Below are positions 1 to 7,770 of a DNA stretch of 44,392 bases, piece by piece (position 1 is the first letter of the stretch; each line of letters starts with the position of its first letter). Position numbers and translations under genes: made by a program. Source of the stretch: Candidatus Krumholzibacteriota bacterium (lineage in GTDB: Bacteria > Krumholzibacteriota > Krumholzibacteriia > JAJRXK01); contig JAJDAC010000032.1 of assembly GCA_029262065.1 (NCBI GenBank), positions 1-44,392 of the forward strand, read 5' to 3'. The notes beneath the pieces are model-generated. The model worked only from the letters and a program-made list of their open reading frames with translations, was not told the origin of the DNA and did no database searches.

Positions 1-2
1 TC

Positions 3-1052
3 GGTAATCAGCCCGACCTCCTCGTGTGTCGGTGCAAGGTGGGATTGCCGTCGGAAGAGCGCCGCAAGATTGCCCTGTTCTGCAACGTGGCCGAGTCCAG
101 CGTGATCGACGCCGTTGACGTGGAGTCGATCTACGAAGTACCGCTGCGTTTCGAGGCGCAGGACGTGGACGACCTCGTATGTCGCCAACTAAAGCTGCCG
201 CAGGCCAAGGCCGATATCGACGGCTGGCGCAAGATCGTCGACGCCATCTACAACGCAAACGAAGAGATTCGCATTGCCATGGTGGGCAAGTACACCGGGC
301 TACGTGATTCATACAAGAGCATCATCGAGTCGTTCATCCACGCCGGCGCCGAAAACGATGTGAGCGTGGTTGTCGATTGGGTGTCGGCCGAAGCCGTGGC
401 CGACGACGGACCCGCCGTTCATCTGGCGCGCGCCGACGGCATTCTCATCCCGGGTGGTTTCGGCGAACGCGGAAGCGAGGGCAAGGTTGCCGCGGTGCGC
501 TACGCGCGTGAGAACGACGTTCCGTTCCTGGGTATCTGTCTGGGGCTGCAGATGGCGGTCATCGAGTACGCGCGTTCGGTATTGGGTCTGCACAAGGCCA
601 ACAGCTCCGAGTTCGCCCCTGACACTCCCGACCCCGTGATCGCTCTCATGAGCGAGCAAGAAGGGGTGGAAGACCTGGGGGGGACCATGCGTTTGGGAAG
701 CTACCCCTGCGAGACCGCGCCGGGGAGCCTTGCCCGCAAGTTGTACGGCCAAGAGCTCATTCACGAGCGACACCGGCATCGTTACGAAGTGAACAACCAT
801 TACCGCGCGGCGTTGACCCAGGCCGGGCTGCAGTTCAGTGGGCTTTCGCCCGACGGACTTCTGGCCGAAGTAGTGGAGTTGCCCGGCCACCGGTTCTTCA
901 TTGCATCGCAGTTCCATCCCGAACTGAAGAGTCGACCCGAACGGGTTCATCCGCTGTTCTCCGGTTTGGTCCGATCGGCACGGGATCGTCGGCGCGAGCT
1001 GAATACACTGGCCGCCGGAAGCGAACAGGTGCAGGAGCAGGAAGGCGCCTGA
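3..1052 (+). CDS. pyrG: CTP synthase, C-terminal part (5' end outside window)
   Basis: This is the 3' portion of CTP synthase, which makes CTP from UTP, ATP and glutamine. The reading frame is open from base 3, before the first ATG at 24, and its first residues (NQPDLLVCR) match the end of the synthetase domain, so the gene starts upstream of the window. After the linker comes the class I glutamine amidotransferase domain. It shows the GGFGERG oxyanion motif, the nucleophile elbow GICLGLQ with the catalytic Cys, and the C-terminal FHPEL with the catalytic His and Glu. kdsA follows after only 4 bases. CTP is the nucleotide donor for CMP-Kdo, so location in a Kdo/LPS gene group makes metabolic sense. 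The C-terminal tail past the amidotransferase domain is short and Glu/Gln-rich. Confidence 0.97.
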   Translation, partial: GNQPDLLVCRCKVGLPSEERRKIALFCNVAESSVIDAVDVESIYEVPLRFEAQDVDDLVCRQLKLPQAKADIDGWRKIVDAIYNANEEIRIAMVGKYTGLRDSYKSIIESFIHAGAENDVSVVVDWVSAEAVADDGPAVHLARADGILIPGGFGERGSEGKVAAVRYARENDVPFLGICLGLQMAVIEYARSVLGLHKANSSEFAPDTPDPVIALMSEQEGVEDLGGTMRLGSYPCETAPGSLARKLYGQELIHERHRHRYEVNNHYRAALTQAGLQFSGLSPDGLLAEVVELPGHRFFIASQFHPELKSRPERVHPLFSGLVRSARDRRRELNTLAAGSEQVQEQEGA

Positions 1053-1056
1053 CCAC

Positions 1057-1887
1057 ATGTCCCATCTGGTTCGCATCGGCGACTTTGAAGTGGGAATGGG
1101 CCAGCCGCTGCTGCTCATTGCCGGTCCCTGTGTCATAGAAGACCCCGACGAGACTCTTTCCACGGCCCGCACGTTGGCCGCTCTCGCGGCCGACCTGGGG
1201 TTGTCCTACGTATTCAAGGCCAGCTTCTTGAAAGACAATCGCACGCGCGGTGACAGCCCGCGTGGCCCCGGCATGGGAGCCGGCGTCGACGTTCTGCAAG
1301 CGATCAAGGCCGAAGTGGGGTGTCCGGTGCTCACCGACGTCCACGCCGTGGAAGAGGTGGAGGCGCTCGCGGCCGCCGGCATCGACGTATTGCAAATACC
1401 CGCCTTCCTCAGTCGACAGACCCGACTGCTCGAAGCGGCCGCCGCCTCGGGTTGCGTGGTGAACGTCAAGAAGGGGCAGTTCCTGGCCCCCGAAGATCTG
1501 GCCCATGTCTCTGATAAACTAGTCATGTCCGGCTGCGATCGAATTCTGCTGACCGAGCGGGGAACTTCGTTCGGATACCACGACCTTGTGGTGGATTTTC
1601 GCGGCTTCGCGGTTGCCCACGACCTGGGCTGGCCGTGGATCTTCGACGTTACCCATTCGCTGCAACGACCCAGCGGCGCCGGCGGCAAGTCGGGCGGAAC
1701 GCCGCAGCTGGCCCCCATGATGGCGCGGGCGGCCGTGGCCGCCGGGGTTCAGGGGTTGTTTCTCGAAGCGCATCCCGATCCCGCGCGCGCCTGGTCCGAC
1801 GCGGCCACGCAACTTCCCCTGAGTAGCTTGTCATCGTGGTTGCCCCAGGTCGCCGAACTCCACAAATTCGTCCGCGGCGGAGCATGA
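1057..1887 (+). CDS. kdsA: 3-deoxy-8-phosphooctulonate (Kdo-8-P) synthase
   Basis: KdsA condenses arabinose-5-phosphate with phosphoenolpyruvate to give Kdo-8-phosphate, the first committed step of Kdo synthesis for lipid A-core. The 276-residue length is normal for the family. Visible motifs are the N-terminal AGPCVIE, KASFLKDNRT for substrate phosphate binding, GPGMGAGVDVL, NVKKGQF and IFDVTHSLQ, with FLEAHPDP and a later WSDA near the C-terminus. Cys25 of the GPC motif, with the His of VTHS and the late Glu and Asp, forms the metal-site pattern of the metal-dependent class; the metal-free E. coli-type enzyme has Asn at the Cys position. ATG 1057 is 4 bases after pyrG, and the stop overlaps the kdsC start (ATGA), so it is translated in an operon. 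Confidence 0.97.
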   Translation: MSHLVRIGDFEVGMGQPLLLIAGPCVIEDPDETLSTARTLAALAADLGLSYVFKASFLKDNRTRGDSPRGPGMGAGVDVLQAIKAEVGCPVLTDVHAVEEVEALAAAGIDVLQIPAFLSRQTRLLEAAAASGCVVNVKKGQFLAPEDLAHVSDKLVMSGCDRILLTERGTSFGYHDLVVDFRGFAVAHDLGWPWIFDVTHSLQRPSGAGGKSGGTPQLAPMMARAAVAAGVQGLFLEAHPDPARAWSDAATQLPLSSLSSWLPQVAELHKFVRGGA

Positions 1888-2423
1888 TGTCGACCGCGAT
1901 CGATCGCGCGGGAGGAATTGAAGCATTCGTCCTGGATGTGGATGGAGTCCTTACCGACGGGCAATTGCACTACGGACCCGAGGGCGAGAGTCTCAAGTCC
2001 TTCCACGCGCGCGATGGTTTGGGGCTGGCGTTGTTGCGCGAGACGGGTATGAAGTTGGCTATCGTGTCCGGTCGCGATAGTCCCTTGGTCGCGGCCCGGG
2101 CCAAAGAGCTGCGAATTGCGCCGTGTTGGCTGGGGCGGCTGGACAAAGGCAAGGCGTTGGAAGAGCTGTGCGAACACTGGGGCATCCTGCCGCGCACGGT
2201 AGCGGCCATGGGCGACGATCTGGTAGACGTGCCGATGTTGCGGCGCGTGGGACTGAGCTTCGCGCCGGCCGACGCCGACGCGCGTGTACGCGCCACCGTG
2301 CATTGCGTGGTCAAGAGCCGCGGTGGTTTTGGCGCCGTCCGCGACGCCTGCGAAATCCTGCTGGAGGGTCGCGGACACTGGACCGATTTGGCGCGACGCT
2401 TCGAGCTGGAGGACCGCACGTGA
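1884..2423 (+). CDS. kdsC: 3-deoxy-8-phosphooctulonate (Kdo-8-P) phosphatase, HAD family
   Basis: KdsC dephosphorylates Kdo-8-phosphate to Kdo. The 179-residue protein has the compact C0-type HAD fold typical of KdsC, with no separate cap domain. The nucleophile motif is FVLDVDGVLTDG. The thiol/serine motif region reads AIVSGRDSP with a following Lys (GRLDKGKAL). The acidic metal motif is MGDDLVDVPML. I chose ATG 1884, which overlaps the kdsA stop by four bases (ATGA); a second in-frame ATG at 1887 is equally possible. An in-frame upstream ATG at 1836 would overlap kdsA by about 50 bases and adds a non-homologous stretch, so I rejected it. Position between kdsA and kdsD supports the assignment. 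Confidence 0.95.
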   Translation: MMSTAIDRAGGIEAFVLDVDGVLTDGQLHYGPEGESLKSFHARDGLGLALLRETGMKLAIVSGRDSPLVAARAKELRIAPCWLGRLDKGKALEELCEHWGILPRTVAAMGDDLVDVPMLRRVGLSFAPADADARVRATVHCVVKSRGGFGAVRDACEILLEGRGHWTDLARRFELEDRT

Positions 2424-3451
2424 CCGGAAGAGGCGGCGTCGGTCCCAAGCGGTCAAGCGCTCGCCCCCAGTTGTCACAATCGGAGATTCTGGCCGAGGGC
2501 CGTCGCGTGTTCGCGCAAGAGTCGAAGGCCATTGCCGCCATCGGCAACGAACTCACCGCGGCGTTTGCCACGGCCGTGCGTTGGATGTTCGAGTCGGATG
2601 GACGCATTTTGGTAACCGGCCTGGGCAAGAGCGGCATCGTCGCGCGCAAGATCGCGGCCACGCTCACCAGTACGGGTACGCCCGCGCACTTCGTACACCC
2701 GGTCGAAGCGTTGCACGGCGATCTGGGCATCGCGACTCCGAATGACATTCTGCTGGCGTTGAGCCGCAGCGGTAGCAACGAAGAGTTGCTGGTGCTGCAG
2801 GACTCGTTGAAGGCGTTGGGCGTGCGGTGCATCGCGGTAACCGGACAGCCTGAGTCGGCCCTGGCCCAACGTTCAGATCTTTGCCTGCCCACGGTCATCG
2901 ACGGCGAGGCGTGTCCTCTGCAGCTCACGCCTACCACCAGTACCACCGCGGCGCTGGTCATGGGCGATGCGCTGGCGTTGGCGCTTCTGCGGCTGCGTGA
3001 TTTCCGCGCCGAGGACTTCGCCGTGTTCCACCCCAGCGGTACGCTCGGTCACGCTCTGCGAACCACGGTGGAAGACCTGATGCACCGGGGAGACCAGCTG
3101 CCCGTGGTGGGCGAAGGAGCGCCACTGAGGGAGGCCCTGCTGGAGATCTCGGGCAAACGGTTGGGGTGCACGTGTGTGGTCGACGCGAACGGGTTCCTGG
3201 TGGGCTTTCTGACCGACGGAGACCTCAAGCGAATCCTGCTGAAGGACGCCGCCCCGCTCGACCGGCCCGTGTCCCAGAGCATGACGCGTGAACCACGCAC
3301 GGTGGAGCCGCATTGCCTCGCCCGGGCGGCGCTGCGGACCATGGAATCCAACCCCAACGGGCCGATCACCCAACTCGTGGTGGTCCACGACGGGAAGCCA
3401 CTGGGAGTATTGCACCTCCACGATATCCTGAAACTGGGTCTCTCGCGGTAG
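2420..3451 (+). CDS. kdsD: Arabinose-5-phosphate isomerase (SIS domain plus CBS pair)
   Basis: KdsD interconverts ribulose-5-phosphate and arabinose-5-phosphate, supplying the KdsA substrate. The N-terminal SIS domain carries GLGKSGIVARKIAATL, the hallmark STGTPAHFVHPVEALHGDLG and the phosphate-binding LSRSGSNEEL. The C-terminal half is a CBS pair (around VEDLMHRGDQLP and SQSMTREPRTV). The GTG start at 2420 overlaps the kdsC stop (GTGA) and gives 343 residues, close to the family norm of about 325; the open frame extending to 2123 is only overlap with kdsC. With kdsA and kdsC this completes the route from ribulose-5-phosphate to Kdo. The cytidylyltransferase kdsB is not in the window. Confidence 0.96.
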   Translation: MTGRGGVGPKRSSARPQLSQSEILAEGRRVFAQESKAIAAIGNELTAAFATAVRWMFESDGRILVTGLGKSGIVARKIAATLTSTGTPAHFVHPVEALHGDLGIATPNDILLALSRSGSNEELLVLQDSLKALGVRCIAVTGQPESALAQRSDLCLPTVIDGEACPLQLTPTTSTTAALVMGDALALALLRLRDFRAEDFAVFHPSGTLGHALRTTVEDLMHRGDQLPVVGEGAPLREALLEISGKRLGCTCVVDANGFLVGFLTDGDLKRILLKDAAPLDRPVSQSMTREPRTVEPHCLARAALRTMESNPNGPITQLVVVHDGKPLGVLHLHDILKLGLSR

Positions 3452-3468
3452 TTTGGCATCATACTTGC

Positions 3469-3497
3469 TTGACAAATTGCCCCCCAATCGCTATCAA
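3469..3497 (+). promoter_or_regulatory. Putative sigma-70-type promoter for the lpxL-lptC-lptB segment
   Basis: TTGACA (3469-3474), a 17-base spacer and TATCAA (3492-3497) lie in the short gap after kdsD. The -35 box is perfect and the -10 box has four of six consensus bases. A start point near 3504 would give a leaderless or nearly leaderless message for the acyltransferase gene. This would let the acylation and export genes be expressed apart from the Kdo genes. It is seen in sequence only. Confidence 0.5.
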
Positions 3498-3503
3498 ACA
3501 ACT

Positions 3504-4454
3504 ATGCCTATGGGTTCGCCTATGGAACGAAGCTTCTGGGATCAGGGGTTCGTGAAACGAGTGGGGTGGCTTCGGCGCCAGCGGCGCCGGCTGTTCTACT
3601 TGATGGTCCGATCTCTGGCTTCGGGAGTCTCCATCCTGCCGCGGTCATTCGCCGCGGCCGGGGTCGGGGGCCTGGGAAGATTGGCTTGGGTGCTTTGTCG
3701 GGCCGAGCGGGACGTTGCCCGCCGCCAGTTGGCGGTCGCGTTTCCCGAGTGGTCGGACGAGCGCCGCGAATCGGTGGCGCGGGCGTGCTTTGTCCGATTC
3801 GGCGACAACCTGGTGGACTCGCTTCGCGCTGAGCGCCAGGTCGTCATCGAAGCGGAAGATGAAGCTCGCTTGCGATCGATCGTGCGCCAAGCGAAACCGG
3901 TGTTGTTTCTCACGCTGCATCTAGGCGCGTGGGAACGGCTGGGTCAGTACCTGGCCTCCGAGGCACCGGGGCTGGCGGTGGTTACCGCGAATCCGCACAA
4001 CCCTCGGGTCGACCGATGGCTGCGCGAGCGGCGGGAAGCCAGGGGCATGGTCACATTCGATCGCTACCGCGGAGGCGCCGCCGCGGCGCGATGGCTGCTT
4101 CGCGGTCGGCCTTTGGCGGTGCTGGCCGACTTGCGCAGCAATGTGCCTTCAGTGGATGCTCCGTGGTTTGGCCGCGAAGCGCCCACGATCATTGGGCCGG
4201 CGCGTTTGGCGCGAAGAGCGAACGCGGTGGTGTTGCCCGTGGGCATGGTCCGCGCTGGCGACCGACTCCGGGTTCTGGTGGGGGAACCACTCGAATTCGA
4301 GTCGCGAGCCAACGACCGGGACCAGACGGATCGAAACGAGTTCGATCGACAGGCGGCCGCGGCCAGCAACCGCGCGCTGGAGCAGCTGATTCGAACCGCA
4401 CCCGAAGAGTGGATGTGGTTTCACAACCGTTACGGATCGAGGCTTTGGCAATGA
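3504..4454 (+). CDS. lpxL: LpxL/HtrB-family lipid A acyltransferase
   Basis: A member of the LpxL/HtrB/MsbB acyltransferase family, which transfers secondary acyl chains to Kdo-lipid A at the inner face of the cytoplasmic membrane. The key H-x4-E catalytic motif is visible in LTLHLGAWERLG. Further family landmarks are the basic N-terminus followed by a hydrophobic stretch, and the C-terminal WMWFHNRYGSR. Length is about 316 residues, normal for the family. The start is uncertain: TTG 3453, ATG 3504 and ATG 3522 are all in frame and none has a clear Shine-Dalgarno. I favour 3504 or 3522 because the putative promoter ends just before 3504. The stop overlaps an in-frame ATG of the next gene. Which acyl position is modified cannot be read from sequence. 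Confidence 0.88.
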   Translation: MPMGSPMERSFWDQGFVKRVGWLRRQRRRLFYLMVRSLASGVSILPRSFAAAGVGGLGRLAWVLCRAERDVARRQLAVAFPEWSDERRESVARACFVRFGDNLVDSLRAERQVVIEAEDEARLRSIVRQAKPVLFLTLHLGAWERLGQYLASEAPGLAVVTANPHNPRVDRWLRERREARGMVTFDRYRGGAAAARWLLRGRPLAVLADLRSNVPSVDAPWFGREAPTIIGPARLARRANAVVLPVGMVRAGDRLRVLVGEPLEFESRANDRDQTDRNEFDRQAAAASNRALEQLIRTAPEEWMWFHNRYGSRLWQ

Positions 4455-4501
4455 CCCTTCTCGGCGCCCGCCGCTCGTTTCTCGTCCAGCGTCCAGGTCC
4501 G

Positions 4502-5059
4502 ATGACAACATCGTTTCGATCGGTGTTGCCGTTGCTGGTCATCGCACTGGTTTCCTGTTCCCCCGTGTCAGACGACGCGCCTTCGCCGGTCTCAGATGGG
4601 GTTCCCGAACAGGTTACCTACAACTACAAGATGACCCAGACCAACGCGGGCATGCCCGAGTGGGTGCTGTGGGGCGCCGTAGCCCAGCGAAACTCGGGTG
4701 AGACCGTTCTCCACCTCACGGAAGTGCGAATGGTGTTCTACGAGAACGGCGTCCAGTCGGCCGAACTCACATCGCAGACCGGTGAGATCGACGAGAAGAC
4801 CCGCCATACGGTGGCGCGGGGCGATGTGCACGTGGTGACCGAAGAGGGCAAGGAGCTCAAGAGTCAGGTGCTCAGGTGGGACAATGATCGCGAGCTGATC
4901 CACACCGTCGAGTATGTGCACTACCAGGATGGTGACTGGATCCTGACCGGTTGGGGGCTGGAAACTGATCCGCAACTATCCAACGTCGTGATCAAAGAGC
5001 GCGGCTCTGGTGAGATACCGCGCGATTCGCGCCAGAAACAGGGTGATTCAGCACCATGA
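4502..5059 (+). CDS. lptC: LptC-like LPS export protein, predicted lipoprotein
   Basis: LptC bridges the inner-membrane LptBFG extractor to the periplasmic LPS bridge. From ATG 4502 the protein begins with a short basic region and a hydrophobic core ending in the lipobox LVSC, so it looks like a lipoprotein; E. coli LptC is anchored by a transmembrane helix instead. The body has the beta-jellyroll pattern of the LptC/OstA fold: [42 protein letters not shown] and a closing [12 protein letters not shown]. Length is about 185 residues, as expected. An alternative ATG at 4451 overlaps the acyltransferase stop (ATGA) and would add 17 residues before the signal peptide. The stop overlaps the lptB start. 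No lptA-like gene lies between lptC and lptB. Confidence 0.85.
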   Translation: MTTSFRSVLPLLVIALVSCSPVSDDAPSPVSDGVPEQVTYNYKMTQTNAGMPEWVLWGAVAQRNSGETVLHLTEVRMVFYENGVQSAELTSQTGEIDEKTRHTVARGDVHVVTEEGKELKSQVLRWDNDRELIHTVEYVHYQDGDWILTGWGLETDPQLSNVVIKERGSGEIPRDSRQKQGDSAP

Positions 5060-5802
5060 CCGCCGTGGCACAGAAGTCGCTTTCCTGCAATTCGCTGGTC
5101 AAGAAGTACCGGGCCCGCCGCGTAGTAGACGGCGTAAGCCTTGAGGTACGGACGGGCGAGGTCGTGGGATTGCTCGGGCCCAACGGTGCGGGGAAGACGA
5201 CCACCTTCTACATGTTGGTGGGCTTCATCAAACCGACCAAGGGCAAGGTCTTCTTGAACGAAGACGAGATTGGTGAGTTACCCATGTACCGTCGCGCGCG
5301 ACTGGGGATCGGCTACCTGCCACAGGAAGCCTCGATCTTTCGCCGAATGACCGTTGAGGAGAACGTGCGGGCCATACTCGAGACTCGATCCCTTGGCAAA
5401 GCGGCGCAGCGTGAGCGCGCCGAAGAGCTGATGGAGGAGTTGGGCGTGGCCCATCTTCGTAAGAACCGGGGCTACCAGCTGTCCGGCGGTGAACGCCGAC
5501 GCGTGGAGATCGCCCGGGCCCTGGCGGCCGAGCCGTCGTTCATTCTTCTCGACGAACCTTTCGCGGGCATCGATCCCATCGCCGTCCAGGACATACAGCA
5601 CATCGTCGAAGGCCTGACCGAACGTGGCCTCGGCGTGCTCATCACCGATCACAACGTCCACGAAACGCTGAGTATCACTGACCGCGCCTACATCCTCCAT
5701 GAGGGGAAAATAGCCGTGTCCGGCACGCCAGAAGTGATTGTGGAGGACGATGTGGCTCGCAAGCTCTACCTGGGCGAACGCTTCCGACTTGAGCGTGCCT
5801 GA
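5056..5802 (+). CDS. lptB: LPS export ABC transporter ATP-binding protein
   Basis: LptB is the cytoplasmic ATPase that drives LPS extraction by LptF and LptG. Walker A is GPNGAGKTT (residues 41-49), the ABC signature is LSGGERRR and Walker B is [13 protein letters not shown]; the H-loop is ITDHNV. The family-specific sequence [21 protein letters not shown] is clear and separates LptB from the related branched-chain amino acid ATPases. Length is 248 residues, normal for LptB. Its ATG overlaps the lptC stop (ATGA). Its membrane partners are encoded about 11 kb away on the other strand (16618-20453), and rpoN follows as in many Gram-negative genomes. Confidence 0.97.
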   Translation: MTAVAQKSLSCNSLVKKYRARRVVDGVSLEVRTGEVVGLLGPNGAGKTTTFYMLVGFIKPTKGKVFLNEDEIGELPMYRRARLGIGYLPQEASIFRRMTVEENVRAILETRSLGKAAQRERAEELMEELGVAHLRKNRGYQLSGGERRRVEIARALAAEPSFILLDEPFAGIDPIAVQDIQHIVEGLTERGLGVLITDHNVHETLSITDRAYILHEGKIAVSGTPEVIVEDDVARKLYLGERFRLERA

Positions 5803-5825
5803 ACGAAAGGCAATAGGCGACCACC

Positions 5826-7265
5826 ATGGAGATGAAATTCGGCCTTCGCATGCACCAGACCCAGCGTCTGGTCATGACCCCGAAACTGCAACAGGCGCTG
5901 AAGCTGTTGCAGGTGCCGACTCTGGAACTCGAGCAGATTCTCAAGCAAGAGATGATGCAGAACCCCATGCTCGAAGAAATCGAGCAGGTGGACGAAGAAG
6001 AAGAGCCCACGTCCGAAGACAATAATGAAGACAATGTCGACGAAGCCTCGGCCGAATCGTCCGAGGAGAATACCGAAACGAATAAAGATGAGATCGACTG
6101 GGACGAGTACTTCAACGACGGCTTTTCGGTAAGCGGTTTCGAGCAGGAGCACGAAGAAATCGACGAGCGTTTCGAGCGCGTAGCGGTGGCCCAGGAAAGC
6201 GGCATGGACAAGCTGACTTCCCAGCTGGTCCTGAGTGCCGACAACGAAATCGACCAGCAGATTGGCGAGTACATCATCGGCAGTCTCAATGGCGACGGGT
6301 TTCTCACGTGCAAGATCGAAGAGATCGCGCGCGAGTTCGAGGTCGAGGTCGAGCGGGTCGAACGTGTGCTGTCGATCATCCAGTCGTTCGATCCTCCCGG
6401 TATCGGCGCCCGTGATCTGAAGGAAGCACTCTTGTTGCAGCTGGCGGCTCGCGGCGAAGAAGATACGCTGGCGGCGTTGGTGGTGCGCGAACACTTCGAT
6501 GCACTGAAGAATCGCAAGTTCGGAGAGATCGCCAAGGAGATGCGCATCTCGCCCCATGAAGTGCAGGAAATCGCCAAGGAAATCGGTCAGTTGGACCCGC
6601 GCCCCGGACTGTCGACGTTTGGCGACGACGCCAAGTACGTGACGCCCGATCTCATCGTGGAAAAGGTCGAGGGCGAGTACATCGTCTACCTGAACGACAG
6701 CAACATCCCGAGGCTTCGCGTGAGCCGAGCCTATCGCGAGGAGCTTTCGCGTAGCCGCACCGAGGGTGACAAGGAAACCAGTGAGTTCATCGTGGGGAAG
6801 CTGAATTCCGCGCGCTGGCTCATCCAGACCATAGAGCAACGTCGGCGCACGATCGTCAAGGTGATGCAGTGCATCGTCGAAGAGCAACGCGACTTCTTCG
6901 ACAAGGGTCCTTTGGCCCTGAAGCCGCTCACGTTGCAACAGGTCGCCAACCGGATCGGGATGCACGAGTCGACGGTGAGTCGTGTGACCACCAACAAGTA
7001 CGTCCAGACACCACGCGGTGTGTTCGAGTTGAAGTACTTCTTCAGCAGCAGTCTCGATACCGACGACGGTGAGAACATGTCTTCGAAGGCCGCCAAGACA
7101 CGGATCCGGGAGATCATCGGCGTCGAGAACAAGCGGAAGCCGCTGAGTGACCAGAAGATCGTGGACCTGCTCAAAGTAGACGGGCTGAACATCGCTCGCC
7201 GTACGGTGGCAAAGTACCGTGAACAGTTGAACATTCTTCCGGCTCGGATGCGCAAAACCTACTAG
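5826..7265 (+). CDS. rpoN: RNA polymerase sigma-54 factor
   Basis: RpoN directs RNA polymerase to -24/-12 promoters that need AAA+ activators. The N-terminal activator-interacting region is Gln- and Leu-rich (LRMHQTQRLVMTPKLQQALK), followed by a strongly acidic segment at about residues 48-82. The core-binding region follows, then a helix-turn-helix (HESTVSRVTTNKYVQTPRG) and the near-invariant RpoN box ARRTVAKYREQL at the C-terminus. The 479 residues are full length. It starts 23 bases after lptB, a conserved neighbour pair in proteobacteria. I could not find a convincing -24/-12 promoter in this window, so the targets are elsewhere or degenerate. Confidence 0.98.
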   Translation: MEMKFGLRMHQTQRLVMTPKLQQALKLLQVPTLELEQILKQEMMQNPMLEEIEQVDEEEEPTSEDNNEDNVDEASAESSEENTETNKDEIDWDEYFNDGFSVSGFEQEHEEIDERFERVAVAQESGMDKLTSQLVLSADNEIDQQIGEYIIGSLNGDGFLTCKIEEIAREFEVEVERVERVLSIIQSFDPPGIGARDLKEALLLQLAARGEEDTLAALVVREHFDALKNRKFGEIAKEMRISPHEVQEIAKEIGQLDPRPGLSTFGDDAKYVTPDLIVEKVEGEYIVYLNDSNIPRLRVSRAYREELSRSRTEGDKETSEFIVGKLNSARWLIQTIEQRRRTIVKVMQCIVEEQRDFFDKGPLALKPLTLQQVANRIGMHESTVSRVTTNKYVQTPRGVFELKYFFSSSLDTDDGENMSSKAAKTRIREIIGVENKRKPLSDQKIVDLLKVDGLNIARRTVAKYREQLNILPARMRKTY

Positions 7266-7315
7266 GGAAGCGGCCGGCAAATGTGTGATTCTGCGCCGTT
7301 TCCCCATTTGCTGCT

Positions 7316-7344
7316 TTGCGGCATGGGGGACGGCGCGCTACATT
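7316..7344 (+). promoter_or_regulatory. Putative promoter of the hpf-hprK-PTS unit, with overlapping inverted repeat
   Basis: TTGCGG (7316-7321), a 17-base spacer and TACATT (7339-7344) lie about 55 bases upstream of the hpf GTG. An inverted repeat CCCCAT (7302-7307) / ATGGGG (7323-7328) brackets the -35 box. It could be an operator, or a weak hairpin at the rpoN 3' end. No T-run follows, so it is not an ordinary terminator. Confidence 0.4.
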
Positions 7345-7398
7345 CAAGGGGTAGGGGCGTCCTGCCCATCTCGTGGCCCAGGCTGGAAAGGACAAGAG

Positions 7399-7770
7399 GT
7401 GCAACTCGAAACCATCCACCGTAACTACGAGCCCACCAAGCGAGTCCAAGCTCACGTCGAAGAGCGCGCTGACAAATTCGAAAAGTACATACACGATCTA
7501 CAGCGAGTGCGTTTCACGCTCCTGGTGGAACGTCTGGATCAAGTCTGTGAGATTCATCTGCACTACCGTGGGCGAGATTTTCATTCCAAGGCCGATTCCG
7601 AAGACATGCTCACCAGCGTGGACAAGGCCTCTGCCTCCATGGAAAAACAACTTCGACGTTTCAAGACCAAGGTGACCGACCACAACTCCCGTTTCAGCAC
7701 GCCCGGGATTACCTCGGCGGCGGCTCTGGAAGCCTCGATCGACCGCGAGGGCGGCGACGAGGAGGATTGA
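7399..7770 (+). CDS. hpf: Ribosome hibernation promoting factor (short HPF/RaiA family)
   Basis: HPF/RaiA proteins bind the 30S subunit at the mRNA and tRNA channel and cause ribosome dormancy. The protein has the beta-alpha-beta-beta-beta-alpha pattern with LETIHRNYEPTKRVQAHVEE, a central CEIHLHYRGRDFHSKADSED and the family's conserved DMLTSVDKASASMEKQL near the end of the domain. I chose GTG 7399, preceded by GGAAAGGAC, giving 123 residues; the longer open frame back to 7285 would run through the promoter. It is the short form, lacking the C-terminal dimerisation domain of long HPF. The rpoN-hpf order is widely conserved, and hprK begins directly at its stop. Confidence 0.93.
   Translation: MQLETIHRNYEPTKRVQAHVEERADKFEKYIHDLQRVRFTLLVERLDQVCEIHLHYRGRDFHSKADSEDMLTSVDKASASMEKQLRRFKTKVTDHNSRFSTPGITSAAALEASIDREGGDEED

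Noticed and set aside
2123-2419. Upstream extension of the kdsD frame into kdsC
   Set aside because: The extension is Gly/Arg-rich and not related to KdsD; GTG 2420 gives a normal-length protein and a four-base overlap with kdsC.
3929-4450. Upstream extension of the lptC frame into the acyltransferase gene
   Set aside because: The extension is a shadow of lpxL; the lipoprotein signal peptide begins at 4502.
5766-7307. A 513-codon minus-strand open frame opposite rpoN
   Set aside because: rpoN on the plus strand has all sigma-54 motifs, and the antisense product is low complexity and unlike any family I know.
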